64,000 nucleotides of DNA from Oenanthe sinensis. Lineage: Eukaryota; Streptophyta; Magnoliopsida; Apiales; Apiaceae. The notes beneath the pieces are model-generated. The model searched no databases, was not told the DNA's origin, and worked only from the letters and a program-made list of their open reading frames with translations. The position numbers and the translations under genes are program-made. The stretch covers positions 31,843,501 to 31,907,500 of the forward strand of contig CM053809.1 in the NCBI GenBank assembly GCA_028671895.1. The letters are read 5' to 3'. Shown here piece by piece: positions 51,243-63,408 of this stretch; positions within the stretch are counted from its first letter, which is position 1; each line of letters opens with the position of its first letter.

Positions 51243-51465
51243 GGCCGTTTGAGGTCCTTAAACTTAAAATAAGTTACTTTTTTTATTTTTATTTTTTACA
51301 TATTTTTATTTTTTTAAAGATAAAAATTTATTTTAGAATTTTAAAATCAAATATTATTTTCAAAATAAAAAATAAGTTACTTATTTTCAGAAAAAGTACA
51401 TATATACCTATTTTTTTCCGAAAATAAGGACTTATTTCCGGAAAATAAGTATAGCCAAACACGGC
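51243..51465. mobile_element. MITE of the GGCCGTTTG type, copy 1, upstream of KTN80
   Basis: Begins GGCCGTTTGAGG and ends ATAGCCAAACACGGC, so the termini are imperfect inverted repeats (GCCGT..TTG). The interior is AT-rich with cttaaacttaaaataagt near the left end and ttccgaaaataaggactt near the right. It shares its whole length with a second copy 298 bp downstream. No target duplication assigned. Confidence 0.6.
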
Positions 51466-51540
51466 GTTAATGAACCCCAAGCTTAAGGGGGCAAAAGGGT
51501 AAATATAAAAAATATACACAGAGAGTGGCCATCATATAGC

Positions 51541-51764
51541 GGCCGTTTGAGATTTCTTAAACTTAAAATAAGTAGTTTATTTTATTTTTATTTTTAACAT
51601 ATTTTCATATTTTTTTTAAGATAAATATTTGTTTTAGAATTTTAAAATCAAATATGAACTTCAAAATAAAAAATAAATTAATTATTTTCAGAAAAAATAC
51701 ATATATCTCTACCTTTTTCCGAAAATAATGGTTTTTTTCCGGAAATAAGGGGTCGCCAACGCCG
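51541..51764. mobile_element. MITE of the GGCCGTTTG type, copy 2, in the KTN80 promoter
   Basis: Begins GGCCGTTTGAGATTTC and ends GGTCGCCAACGCCG; aligns base by base with copy 1 (51243-51465) with scattered substitutions and small indels. It ends about 220 bp before the KTN80 start codon. Confidence 0.6.
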
Positions 51765-51769
51765 TAGTC

Positions 51770-51984
51770 TTGTGACAAGACTCTTGTCTACTACACAACC
51801 CCTTTCTCTCTCTACATTTACATACAACCTATACACACACCTTTCTCTTTCCCTCTCTTGAATCTAATCTCTTTGTTTCTCAACTTTGAACTCAATTTGC
51901 TTGTACAGTGTATGTACATAATATATCCGTGTGTAGCTCAGCTACCTAATTTAGCTCACAACGACGTCGTTTTGAAGCTTACTC
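51770..51984 (+). promoter_or_regulatory. KTN80 core promoter and pyrimidine-rich 5' leader
   Basis: Directly upstream of the KTN80 ATG lies a CT-rich stretch (ctttctctctctac, ctttctctttccctctcttg, about 51800-51870), typical of plant Y-patches or pyrimidine-rich leaders. No convincing TATA box could be fixed at a set distance. The position between a MITE and the start codon makes it the likely core promoter. Confidence 0.45.
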
Positions 51985-54900
51985 ATGGCTAATCGTGGAT
52001 ATAAATTACGTATCCTTCTTTTTAATTGCTTGATAATTGTGATTTTATTTATGATTTAATTTGATGATTTAGATGTAGAGTTAGTTGATTAAATTAATAT
52101 GTTTTTTAACGTGTGTTTCCTTTACTTGAATAATTAATGATGATGTAGAGGAGATTGTGGCTCATTCAGGGAATGTAAATTGTTTAAGTTTTGCTAAGAA
52201 GCGGCGCCGTGGTTTATTTATTAGCGGTGGTGATGATCAAGTAGTTAATCTTTGGTCTATTGGCAAATCAGCACCTCTAGTGGTTAGTTCCCGAAGAATT
52301 TCTTGAAATTTATATGATTTTATTGTTTAGGATCTTTAGCGGTTGGTAGAAAGGAATTATAATAGGAAGATTCGAATATCTTAAATTTATAGACGAGAGT
52401 TTTCTTACCCGGGGCGGACATAGCATTGATATGGCAGATATGATTTTTGCTGTACTAAATTGTGAAAAATTAGGGAAAATATATTATTTTAGGCGGATTT
52501 GAACTTAGTAGGAAAAAAAAGAATAAAAATGCAATTAAAAGTTAAATAAGTTAGGGAAAATGTAACTTTAGGAAGATTAAAAAATGAATCAACTCTATAT
52601 ACCGAGTATGACGTGACTTTAGTATGTTAGATATAACTTTATGAATATTAGACTGTGAAGGCGAAAATATTACATTGGCGAGATTTGAACCTGGTTCAAC
52701 TTTTTCTTATATGTATTTTTTTGTCGTATGAATAGGTTATGTATGAAATTGTTAGTGCTAAAAATTTGAAATTTTAGTAGACCTACAGTACCTAGGTCCG
52801 CCACTATGTGCGATCTTGAACTCATCTGGCTCATAGGTAATAATTGTTATTCTTTGAAGCAAAGTCGCACTGTACAATTAAGGAATCATCGCATTCTGCT
52901 CATTATTATTAGTAATGGAAGCTAAACATTTTCAGCCACTTCTCTAAATGTCATAATACTTATTGACTAGGAAAAATAGCCGATAAGTGAACATGGGGAT
53001 CATTTTGTACATCTTTATATGTTTTGATGCAATTTGCTAGAATTATATTCTTGGCAAGTACTCCTATTCAAGTCGGCCCGTGAATGCACTTGTTTTGTAC
53101 TGCCAATTTTCTTTGTTTTTGAAAAGATATCAATGTAATGGAACCCCTCTTGCTGTAAGATTTTCATCATTATCATTACCATATGTAGTAATATGAGACT
53201 TCTTCTCTTTCCTTGCACTTTATCATACAGAGCTTATGTGGTCATACAAGTCCAATAGAATCTGTGGCCTTTGATCCGGGGGAGGATTTTGTAGTTGCTG
53301 GGGCTTCTGCCGGAGCTATAAATCTGTGGGATTTGGAACAAGCAACGAGTAAGTTTCACATCTGATTAATCATGCAGACATTAGATTTTCTTGGTAAAAA
53401 AACTTGTATAATTCCGTGACTTGGCATATGATAATAAAATAACTAGACTAAAGCTGATAGATATGATTTACATTATCATTATAGTTGATATATCTAAATC
53501 ACTTGATAACTTTATGGGGAATTTTTTTTATATAAGTATAACCAAGTCCCACTCAAATGTCTAAATTCCTTTGGAGGATTATGAATTGCATGCACCAAGC
53601 TAGAATGTCAGTTTACTATGTTTTCATTGAGTAGTTTCAGCAGTTTTGGATTTATTTCCATCAAAAGAGCCGAATGATACTTTGGTTTTAATCTAGATAC
53701 TATTCTTAAAGTGCAGTGGTTCGCAATTTTGATGGCCACAGATCCTACTGCACTGCTGTTGAATTTCATCAGTCTGGCGAGTTTTTTGCATCTGGTTCGA
53801 AAGATACTAATATAAAAATTTGGGATATAAGAAAGAAAGAACGCATTCACATGTATAAGGGCCATGTAAGAGGAATCAGTACTGTTAGATTTAGTCCGGA
53901 TGGTCGTTGGCTAGTCTCTGGTGGACTTGACAATGTTGTAAAGGTAATAATTGGATGCTGGTATAGAATATTTGGCTTAGTCGTGGTATAGTTTGGTGAA
54001 ATTCTTCATCCACCTCTTCTGCCGTTGCACAGATATGGGACCTTACTGCTGGAAAACTCTTACACGATCTCAAACTTCACGAAGGACATATTCGCTCGAT
54101 AGATTTCCATCCGATGGAGCTTCTTATGGCAACAGGTTTGTGTATGGCATTAGAATGGATTTACAGATATTTTCATCTTTTTATTTCTATATATTTAAAG
54201 TGTAATACTTATGGTGTCCTTAATGGCATATCCTTGTGTCTACCTCCTTTAAATTAAATTATTTTCTTTTCCATGTACTTGGAAATTTAATAAGTGCTTT
54301 TTAGGCACACAATAGTCAGTACATACATGTTTTTACATTTTTGTTGGATAAACAAGCATTGAATTCATCCACAATAAGTAATCAAAATATATATGGTATG
54401 AACTTAAAACGCTTATCACTATCATGCATTATATATCAATAATTAGTGTCAATCCCCAACTTATGTTTATAATTTTACATATATAGTGAGGAATACTAAT
54501 AGAAAGTGTGTGTGTGTATATATATGTATATATATAGGTAAGGTTCTATGGGAACTCTAATTGCATGAGGCACTTGGGGAACCATGTAATTATTAATATT
54601 TTTGTAATGTTAGTATGTTCTACACTATGTTCTCTACTATATCATTTAACATTAATTTTTTTTATTATATTCTTAAACATATATTTTGTAATATGTTCCT
54701 TCTTATGTTCCATACTACTATAGTTTTATAGAACATACTACAAATATTTTTCAATAACTATTTTCACATATTAATCCTCAATTAAACATCTAATTTAGAT
54801 AATTGAACCTTAGTAATTGGTTGGGTGTGGTCGAATTGAGGAAATTGGGTGATTTGAGACTAGGTTCCCCGAGTTTCCGGTGATTCAGATGATAGTAGTT

Positions 54901-57900
54901 GCACGTGTATATGTAGTTGAAGAATGACAATATGTTGACATGTCACTGACCAATGTTAAGAGGTTACCATTTTTCTGTGTGGTATTATCTTGCAAGTTTT
55001 TCAGTTCGTAGTATATCATTTAGAAATATTGCATACTCATTCAGCTGGACATTCCTAAATTATGTGCAATCACATGACCTAAATCAACTATCCAAGTAAC
55101 TTCTTTGGACGGTGCAGCTAATGAGTAAGACGTAGAACCTTAATGATACATTACCGTGACATTTGACCCGATCGAAGGTGGGTATGACTGCTATATGAAC
55201 TGCCCAAGAGTTGTCAAGCTTGCGTCAATTTTGTCTTTGAGAAATGGCCGACTCTGAGAAGAATTGATGACAGGAACGGCTGATTGAGAACTGGGATTGG
55301 CTGAAGAGCCATTGATTTGAGAAATTATCATTTTTAGATTAAATTTTTTAGGAAGATTTCAGGGTTAGATTGAAGAGAATTGAGCCAGCAGGTGTTGCCA
55401 GAAAAATCATGCTGTCGGGGTACAGCATGGGGTTCACGAGCGGCTCTGTTTGGTTCCCGACTTCAGACCCGACTTCGGAGTTTTTCTGGTACGTGGTGGT
55501 GCAGGCTTTCTGCGGTGGAGGTGAGATTAGAAGATTACCCTAAAATGGGTTTTAAGCTTGAGCTCTTGGAAATAATAGTTCCAAGTGAAAGCTTTATCTC
55601 TGTGTATTGAGTTGGTTAGGTTGCATAAACTCTTCTTAAATGTGCTTGGGTGAAGACGGAAAAGAAGTAAAATAGCAGGTGGTGCACCTTTACTTGCTAC
55701 AAAGTTGACTTACTGATCAGATGACCCACACCACATTTTGTAACCTCAAAGTGTTGTAATCAGATGACCCACACCACATTTTGTAACCTCAAAGTGTTGT
55801 ATCCTAATACTTCTTATACTCTTATGTCCACTTTTTTGTTTATGATATTGCACATGTCTATAATGTGTCTGTGATTTACTATTAGATCCCTTATTAAACC
55901 TTAGCTTCCCACTTTCATGATATTTTTCTTCCTTTCATTACTTGTAACATACAATGTTCTTTTCAGGTTCAGCCGACAAAACTGTGAAATTTTGGGATTT
56001 AGAAACCTTTGAACTGATTGGGTCTTCACAGCCAGAGGTATAAAGTAGTAGTTTTTTATGCAGACATGACAATTTTTCCTGAATGGTACACATTTAAATA
56101 GATGCATTTTTAAAGCTCTGTACTGTTAATAATTCTTGTGAAAAGGACACTGCAGGTGCATGAACAATGTTGCTGGGAGTGTTGTTAGAAAATTTATGAT
56201 AATAATAATCTAATTAATAGGCAAACTATCTTTATGGCTACCCGAGTTTTCCGAGACCAAGCAGGTCTCCCCTTGTTTGCAGTGCTTATGGAGATAAAGT
56301 CATTACAAGCTGTGTTTGGTGGATCTTTTTTCTTATTTGAATTTTATGAATTCATTTCTTGATTGGTGGTAGACTCTCATCCAAGTTGAAATTAGTTTTA
56401 CATTTTCCAGCTTTACTTCACCAATTATTTTTAGTAAAGGCTAAAGTAGTAAAGTTGTTTAACACCATCAAATCATTAAGCTGTATCTGATACAAATAAA
56501 TAACTTATTGGGTACTTTATAGATATAAAATGTTTGTGGATTTTCACTCTGTCTTTTGTTCATTACATAGTACAATCATTGCAATTCTTTGTTTAAGTTT
56601 TTAAGCCAACTAAGAATTTTGTTGAACTTACTAGTAGATTCTATATACTTTTTGAAAGAATTGATAAATGTTTAATTTGTTTGTACATAGTGTAGACTGT
56701 AGACTGTAAAGTTTGCATCCTTTGTAGGAGTGTTTCCTTTCTGTAATGCTTATTATGCAACAAATTAGCAAAATAGTGAAAGATAGAAAGTCACCATGGA
56801 GTGTTCAAGTATTCTTGTTATGATTAGGACTCCTGAGTTGTAACTATCGTATTGGATTTGATTTATTTTTTCCTGTTCATTTAATTTCATTAAGCTGTAA
56901 ACTGATTTCTAGAAGGCTTTCATTTTTTCCCAAGTCGATCTCATCTGATAAGCAGTACTGCTGCAGATATTGATCACTGCATGCAATAAACAAATGGATT
57001 TTCTGGGAAACTGTTATAGGTATATATATGAGTTTTCATTCCAGATATAGAAATATAAAAATATAATCAGATTGTAGTTTCTGTGGTTCCTAGCATGTCA
57101 ATTGAACTTTTGTTTAAAATAAGGTAAAATCTGAGAGAAAAGTGTAGAAAAGGATATATAAACATTCTCCTGTATGCATGTCATATGGCTTTCTGTTGCC
57201 TGTGTCCATCGCTCCATATTTCTCTTTCTTTTGGGGTAGATTAAATATGTTTCTATGTTTTTATTTAAAAGAAATTTATTGTTATAACTTATGTTTCTGT
57301 CATCCAGTCAACAGGAGTACGATCGATCGCCTTTCACCCTGAAGGGAAAACCTTGTTCTCTGGACTGGATGATTGTTTGAAGGTAGTACCCCTTTCCATT
57401 TACCAGTACTATTTATTACACATGTGAAGCAGAAGCTTACATATACATTTCCACGACCTGTAGGTTTATTCTTGGGAGCCTATTGTTTGTCACGACACAG
57501 TTGATCTGGGATGGTCGACACTGCGTGATCTCTGCATACAGGATGGTAAACTTTTGGGTGGCTCATATTATCAGAATTCCGTAGGAATATGGTTGACCGA
57601 TACATTGGTAATATACCATCACTTGTTCAATATTAGTAAATTATATTCTCCGTGTCTTGAGAATAATTGACATCTTATGTTCTCATTTTCACGTTAATAT
57701 TCAACTGATTCCAGTCTTTACCCCTCTTTTTAGCTTGTAGAACCATACAGGGGCAGTTTTCTAGCAGAGACAAATAGGAAGTGTGAGCAAGTACATGACA
57801 AGTTCCAGGATATTTCAGTGCAAAAAGCAGGGAGGTTTGGAAGGTCAACTTCAAGCTCAAGTTTGCGTTGCAAAACTCCAGATAACGAGGACAAAGAAAT

Positions 57901-60900
57901 TAAGAATATATATGTCGATAGTAAGTGTTTATCTCTTAAAGAAAATATTTTACTTTTCTAAGACAGTGGATAGGGTTCTGATTACCTAGGCAGGTGAGTG
58001 ACCAGCTGACCAGTGACCACTCACCTCCCATATTCACTTACATGTATAGTTCATAAACCAAGATAATCAGAAAAAATTGAAAAGGGGCAGGGGGAGATGG
58101 ATGCTTAGAATTATTATTTTGGACAACCTTTGCCTAATACCTAGAGAAAAATAAAATAAATGTTCACTGGACTTCAGTATATATAGGATATATAGAATTA
58201 TTCCTTATCAATTTTTGTGTTCTATTTGGAATATCATTGATTGAAACTTTGAAAGAGATGTCATTACAACTAATGAGTTTCTTTTTTTGCAGTTAAAATT
58301 TTTGAGTGTTTAAAATCATTGTAACGAAGTGAAATTAAGGTTTGGAGACATGCAGATAGTATTGTAAAATTAGAGATCTATCAATTTATTAATTTATATA
58401 AATAACAAATGTGTTACTATATGTACATTAATCCTTTAAGTACTGAACTTTTGTGCTTGAGAGCAGGACTTCACCCATTCTGTTTAGGAGAGTGTGAGCT
58501 TGTGCAGAAGTATTTTAAAAAATTATAAAACTTTTTGAATTTTAATTTTTTTTAAATACCTTATGTTTGGTTGTGTTTGGTGCATTTATATACTATCCAT
58601 GGTCCTAATTTTTTACATACCATCTAAAAATTTACTCCCTCTGTCCCAAATTAGTTGTCCTTTAACTTTTTGCACGTATTTTAACGCAGATAAAAAACAT
58701 AGCTTGACAAATTATTTTTTGAATTTTCTTTTTCTAAAGGGACAACTAATTTGGGACGAAGGGAGTATTTTTTAAAAACTCATCCTTTTCAAGCAAACTA
58801 TATATTAAGACCTAAATTTTTTTTTTATACGCAAGCTGCTATCTAAACTCCTATATTCAAAAATTGTTTTTATTATAACCCATTATAAAATTTATATACC
58901 ATCCAAGATTTTATTCTAAAAGACATCTCTTCTTAACCCAATTGTTTTTCTAATTATATATGAATATATGAGTTTCTAATTATTTTGGAATTCTTGTCCC
59001 CTGTATAGCTGCAGGAGAGAATCCTGTCCCTGCTATAAAAGTCGGGTCCATTAAATCATTGAATATATTCAGCTCATCCAATACCAAGGAACTAAATAAA
59101 TATCGCACTAAAAAAGAGGCTCCAGCAGTTTTTTCGCACGTAAAACCTGTTAGTCAAACAACAACTGATTCTTTCATAATTCCCAATGTTGTGCCTCGGG
59201 AAAGCTCTGATGGGAAAGAAGCCTCCAGAGCACAGAGAGAATCAATTACTAGTGCAAAAGCTGAAGTTGGTATGTCAGACAAGTCATCTCATATAAGCAG
59301 GCCATCAAATACTAAATTAGATGTCAAGAGCCCACCAGTTGTTACTGAATCTTACTCCAGAAATATGAATGGTTCATTAGAAAGTACAAGAGACATAAAA
59401 TTTCATAGCAGGTCGGAAGCAGATGATTGTAAAGAATCTTGTATGGAAAAACCTACAATCAAGATGGTCACTGAGAACTCTGGAAAGCTAATGTCATTAT
59501 TACCTTCTAATCAGGAAAAAGGTGAATTTCTTTACTTCCATGATAATTCTTTGCATGCCATCTTGAAACCACATCAATAATACACGTTGGATTTTTATTT
59601 TCTTTATTTCGGTCCATTCCTTGATACCTTTTTGGCCTTTCTGAGTAATTATTAGTTGGCTATAATCTATCACTATGTTGTATGGATTCTTCAATTTACC
59701 CTAAAATACCTGCCTGAGATATCTAATACTCAGACAATGGTGTGGCTGCCACACACTTAAATTAAGTGCAAGAACCTGAGAAGTTGAGAACCCTATAAAG
59801 TACATGTGTCCGACTGACAAAACTTCCATGTCTGTGTAGCATATATCTACTTTCTCATCCTGCTTTACTTGAAACAATTTCCAACTAATTTCTTAACATG
59901 TCTTGTTGTGTGTCAAACTTCTCTGATTAGTCTATCGGTCTTTTTAGATTGGAACAATGTCTTTACTTTATTTGCTATCTGTGGTTTGATAACATGGTGA
60001 CTTAACTATTTAAGATTCACAAGTCAGTTGGTCGAATGGTTGGCATAGAACTGATGTCACGAGTAATGACATTGATTTAGCATTAGATTGTTTTCACGTT
60101 TGGAGGAGGTTTATTTTCTCAGTTCAACCTTGTTGGTTGATTGATAATATTTTGTCTAATTAAAGTTGATCTGTCATGATTATTACTGTAATACTGGTTA
60201 CTTACTAGTTATCGTTACTTTGCAGGCAATGAATCTCTCGTTGGTAGCAAGGGAGTAAAGCCTGTTAGATATGTCAATGGAGGTTGCTAAAATCCTTAGT
60301 TTTAGTAGTCAAGAACATATTGGAAATATATTAGCTTACCTGTTCTTCTGATTTTGCAGTGGCTGTTGTGCATGGAAGGACACGGAGCCTGGTTGAGAGG
60401 TTTGAAAGGAAAGAGAACTTTAGCCTTGAACTTCAAGCACACAACCAAATCCCTCAGGCACTTTCTGAGACATCTCAAGCATCCAGTCTTTTGGGAGATG
60501 TACCTCAGAAGGTGATACCTGATGCCTCACAAGTATCCACCCTTGTGGTTGAATCAATTCCTCCAGTAATTCCTGATACAGCCAAAAAAAACACCATTGT
60601 AGCTGATTTACCTCCTGGAATAATACATGATGCATCCAAAGCATCCACCGTTGTGGTTGGTGTGTCTTCTCAGGTTATACCTAATATAGAAAAGGCATCC
60701 GCCATTGTTGTGGATTCACCTCCTCGATTAATACCCAATGGAACCAGAGCATCCACAGTAGTGGCCAATACACCTCGGATCATACTTGATACAGTTGAAG
60801 TATCCACAATTCCAGTTAATTCACCTCCTCGGTTAATACCTAATAATGCAAGAGCATCTACAGTAGTGGCTGATTCACCTCCTCGGATAATACCTGATAA

Positions 60901-63408
60901 AGTGAAATCATCTACCATTGCAGTTGATTCACCACCTCCATTAAAACCTAATAGAGCAAGAGCATCCACAGTAGTAGCTAATTCACCTCCCCGGGTAGTA
61001 CCTGAAACAGCCCAAACACCCACCATTTCAGTTAATTCTCCTCCTCGTTTAAAACCTAATAGAGCGAGAGCATCCACAGTAGTAGCTAATTCACCTCCTC
61101 GGGTAGTACCTGGAACAGCCCAAGCACCCACCATTTCAGTTAATTCCCCTCCTCGGTTAAAACCTAATAGAGCGAGAGCATCCACAATAGTGGCTGATTC
61201 ACCTCCTCGGGTAGTTCCTGAAACAGCCCAAGCACCCACCATTTCAGTTAATTCCCCCCCTCGGTTAAAACCTAATAGAGCGAGAGCATCTACAGTAGTG
61301 GCTGATTCGCCTCCCCGAATAATACTTGATACAGTCAAAGCATCCACCATTCCAATTAATGCACCTCCTCTGTTAAGACCTAATAGAGCGAGAGGATCCA
61401 CCATTGTTGTTGATGCACCTCCTCGCGTACCCAATACAACAAGGCTATCCTCTTCCGTCAAAAGGTCTAGCAGGCCTAATTCGGCACCTCACTTGGTTAC
61501 TGAAAGACTTGAAGCATCCCCTATGGTAGTGTACTCTTATCTTATTTATCTGTTATGCTGCTCCCAAGGATCAAATTGTTTAGTCGTGAAATAATCCACT
61601 ATAAGTAAATAGTGTATGTGTTGTCTGCACTCTTGTATGACATGTAAACACAGCTAGAATCAAGTCTAAAGTACAATTGTGCAAGAGAGTACAACCTGTG
61701 GATCAATGGTGTAAGCTAGAGGTACAACCTATGAAATATGATTTTGTTTGGACTGCTAAGCCCGCGTACCTTGTTGTATAATCAAAGTTAACCCCCCCCC
61801 CCCCGCCCTTCTTTTTCAGTTTTATTTTTATCTTTTTGGTTCCTAAGGTCAGATTTCTTTTACAAACACCTCATAGACATTGGTATTTTAATGATCAAAA
61901 GCAATTTCCGATGCTTGAAGTCTGAGATAGCGGTAGACTGGTGTCACTGGTCCATTTAGTGTTGCAACTGTATGGTAAATGTCCTGTTGAAATTGAAGAG
62001 GTATTCTTATAAGTATTTTAGGATATGAATGATGGAAAATACTCTCAACTACATTTTTAAATATATGGGTTGAATTACTGATATACCTCCACAGTATTTG
62101 TGGGGTGGGGGAGGGGAGTTTTTTTTAGGGATGGTTAGTGGAGTGAAGCCTGCATAGTATCAAAATCAATTTTTATTTGTTTCTCTCTTGCTGGATTATA
62201 ATGCAGATATGTCAGGTTTTTAATGAAATTTCTGTTGATTATGCTTGTATCTTTGGCAAATATGCAGAACAGTCAACCACGTTCGATTAGGAGGGAACCA
62301 ATGTTTCACAATGATGGTGATGTTCCGGAAGATCTAATGAAAAATCATAATGAATTCTTGAGTAATCTCCGATCTCGTCTGACAAAGTTACAGGTGAATT
62401 TAAGTTATCTTTGTGGATACTGCTATTAGGATTGAGATATTGAGATACACCTGTTGCAGTTTTACCTTTTTAATATTAATTCAACTTTCTGTCTATTAAT
62501 GTTCAGAATGAGGAACTATAAGATGCCAACATTTCTAGACTAATATTTAGGTTGTTACTTTTACTCATATTAATTCACATTTCTTAATATGTACATCGAT
62601 ATTGATCATAGTAAGACTAAAAATACTATAATTATCCAGGATAACAAGTATCTGCGGTAACTACTTATTAGACAAGAGCAGGAGTCAAAATAGACTATAA
62701 ATAGGAATAGAACTCATCAGTGAGGGAAATATAATTTGAATTTAAATTATGCAGGAAGTCTCCCATATAAATTTGGGAGCTCTGCACAATCTCTGAGGTG
62801 TCAGGTATCAGGTGTGCATCTGCATAACTATATTTTGATACACACATGTACCAGAATCAGACCTGAATTTTATCTCAGGCTTCATTTTTCTTATGCTGCT
62901 ATACAGTCTCAGGGATTATATTCTATTCCATTTCCATGGCTATTCTCTTTTTTTTTTTTTTGCTAAATATCTATTCTCTTTCTTTCTATATCTATATTTG
63001 TGTGTGTGAACATACAGAGCTGCAAATGTATTGTATCCTTGGTACTGCATTCCACTTGGTATAAATTCAAGATTTAGATTTGTTAAAAATCATTTTATTT
63101 TTGTTTTTTCAGGTGATGAGACATTTTTTAGAACGCAACGATATCAAGGGTGCCATAAATGCCATGCAAAAGTTGCCTGATCATTCCGTGGGTGTTTAAA
63201 TATATGATTTTAAGTGCTTTGTTTTTTCAGTTGTAATGGTTCGTCAATACTATGCATGTTAAATCTTTGAAAAAGAATAACCTATTTTGGTGCAGGTACA
63301 AGCAGAATTAGTAAGTTTACTAGTGGGAAACATGGATGTTCTCACTTTAGATTTATTCTCATGCCTGCTTCCTGTGCTCTCTGGCTTACTGGATAGCAAG
63401 GCAGAAAG
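51985..63408 (+). CDS. KTN80: Katanin p80 WD40-repeat subunit B1 homolog, truncated at the right window edge (about 1044 aa visible)
   Basis: Regulatory subunit that targets the katanin p60 ATPase to microtubule nucleation and crossover sites for severing. Exons: 51985-52009, 52149-52282, 53231-53348, 53717-53943, 54033-54135, 55967-56037, 57308-57382, 57464-57607, 57734-57920, 59009-59521, 60226-60282, 60360-61525, 62268-62393, 63113-63187, 63296-63408 (3134 nt, ending in phase 2). Residues 1-299 form a WD40 propeller (VNLWSIGK, INLWDLEQ, IKIWDIRK, IWDLTAGK, VKFWDLETF). A long Ser/Pro-rich linker follows, including an 18-residue repeat array (residues about 590-911). The start of the con80 domain, which binds p60, is visible (DVPEDLMKNHNEFLSNLRSR, VMRHFLERNDIKGAINAMQK, LLPVLSGLLDSKAER). 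Remaining con80 exons should lie beyond 64000. Length and linker match the long KTN80 class (Arabidopsis chromosome 1 pair). The first intron looks U12-type. Confidence 0.92.
52010..52148 (+). other. Probable U12-type intron, KTN80 intron 1
   Basis: The donor reads GTATCCTTC directly after the exon, matching the U12 donor consensus. Near the 3' end TTCCTTTAC (52117-52125) is one base from the branch-site consensus TTCCTTRAC; the branch adenosine lies about 24 nt from the acceptor AG, slightly longer than usual. The acceptor region lacks a good polypyrimidine tract, as expected for a minor-class intron. Confidence 0.55.
52411..52805. mobile_element. Small TIR element (GGGGCGGAC type) in KTN80 intron 2
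   Basis: Left end GGGGCGGACATAG and right end CTAGGTCCGCCACT; read inward the right end is AGTGGCGGACCTAG, so GGCGGAC.TAG is inverted. The interior is AT-rich, 395 bp in all, with no coding potential. Related left-end text occurs in nuclease A intron 5 (4861). Target duplication not identified. Confidence 0.5.
55716..55801. repeat. Perfect two-copy tandem duplication, 43-bp unit, KTN80 intron
   Basis: The unit atcagatgacccacaccaca, continuing to cctcaaagtgttgta, is present at 55716-55758 and again at 55759-55801 with no mismatch seen, so the duplication is recent. It lies about 165 bp before the exon at 55967. Confidence 0.95.
58633..58767. mobile_element. Stowaway MITE in KTN80 intron 9
   Basis: Element 58635-58765 (131 bp). 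Ends CTCCCTCTGTCCCAAATTAG and GACAACTAATTTGGGAC..GGGAG are classic Stowaway terminal inverted repeats, pairing over about 28 bp with one or two mismatches. A TA dinucleotide flanks each side (58633-58634 and 58766-58767), the expected Tc1/mariner-type target duplication. No coding capacity, as usual. Confidence 0.9.
60473..61438 (+). repeat. 54-bp coding tandem repeat array (about 18 units of 18 aa) in KTN80 exon 12
   Basis: Inside one exon the protein is built of 18-residue units of the form ARASTVVxxSPPRxxPxx. I count 18 units, two of them 17 residues long. In the right half two alternating unit types form a 36-residue (108-nt) dimer, ARASTVVANSPPRVVPET plus AQAPTISVNSPPRLKPNR, present about three times (about 60956-61279) with nearly identical DNA, so amplification there is recent. 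The units are Pro-, Ser- and Thr-rich and predicted disordered. Confidence 0.9.
61792..61804. repeat. Poly(C) tract in KTN80 intron 12
   Basis: Thirteen consecutive C in AT-rich intron sequence; a mutable mononucleotide run whose length may be affected by sequencing error. Confidence 0.9.

Larger units (their letters stand above)
45602..51984. other. Gene-free, transposon-rich intergenic region between SPHK and KTN80 (head to head)
   Basis: 6.4 kb of very AT-rich DNA with no coding region recognised. It holds the SPHK promoter (just right of 45601), a nested TIR element (45775-46708), a possible Helitron (48206-49585), a Tourist-like MITE (50610-50976), a pair of related MITEs (51243-51764) and the KTN80 promoter. 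Short open frames here lack any family signature. Confidence 0.6.

Noticed and set aside
55380..55610. 76-codon open frame in a KTN80 intron
   Set aside because: Slightly GC-rich patch that may be a transposon fragment; no conserved motif and it is bounded by intron sequence.
60670..61461. Long open frame (263 codons) on the minus strand opposite KTN80 exon 12
   Set aside because: It is the antisense reading of the tandem coding repeat; a periodic 54-nt sequence free of stops on one strand easily stays open on the other. No family signature.
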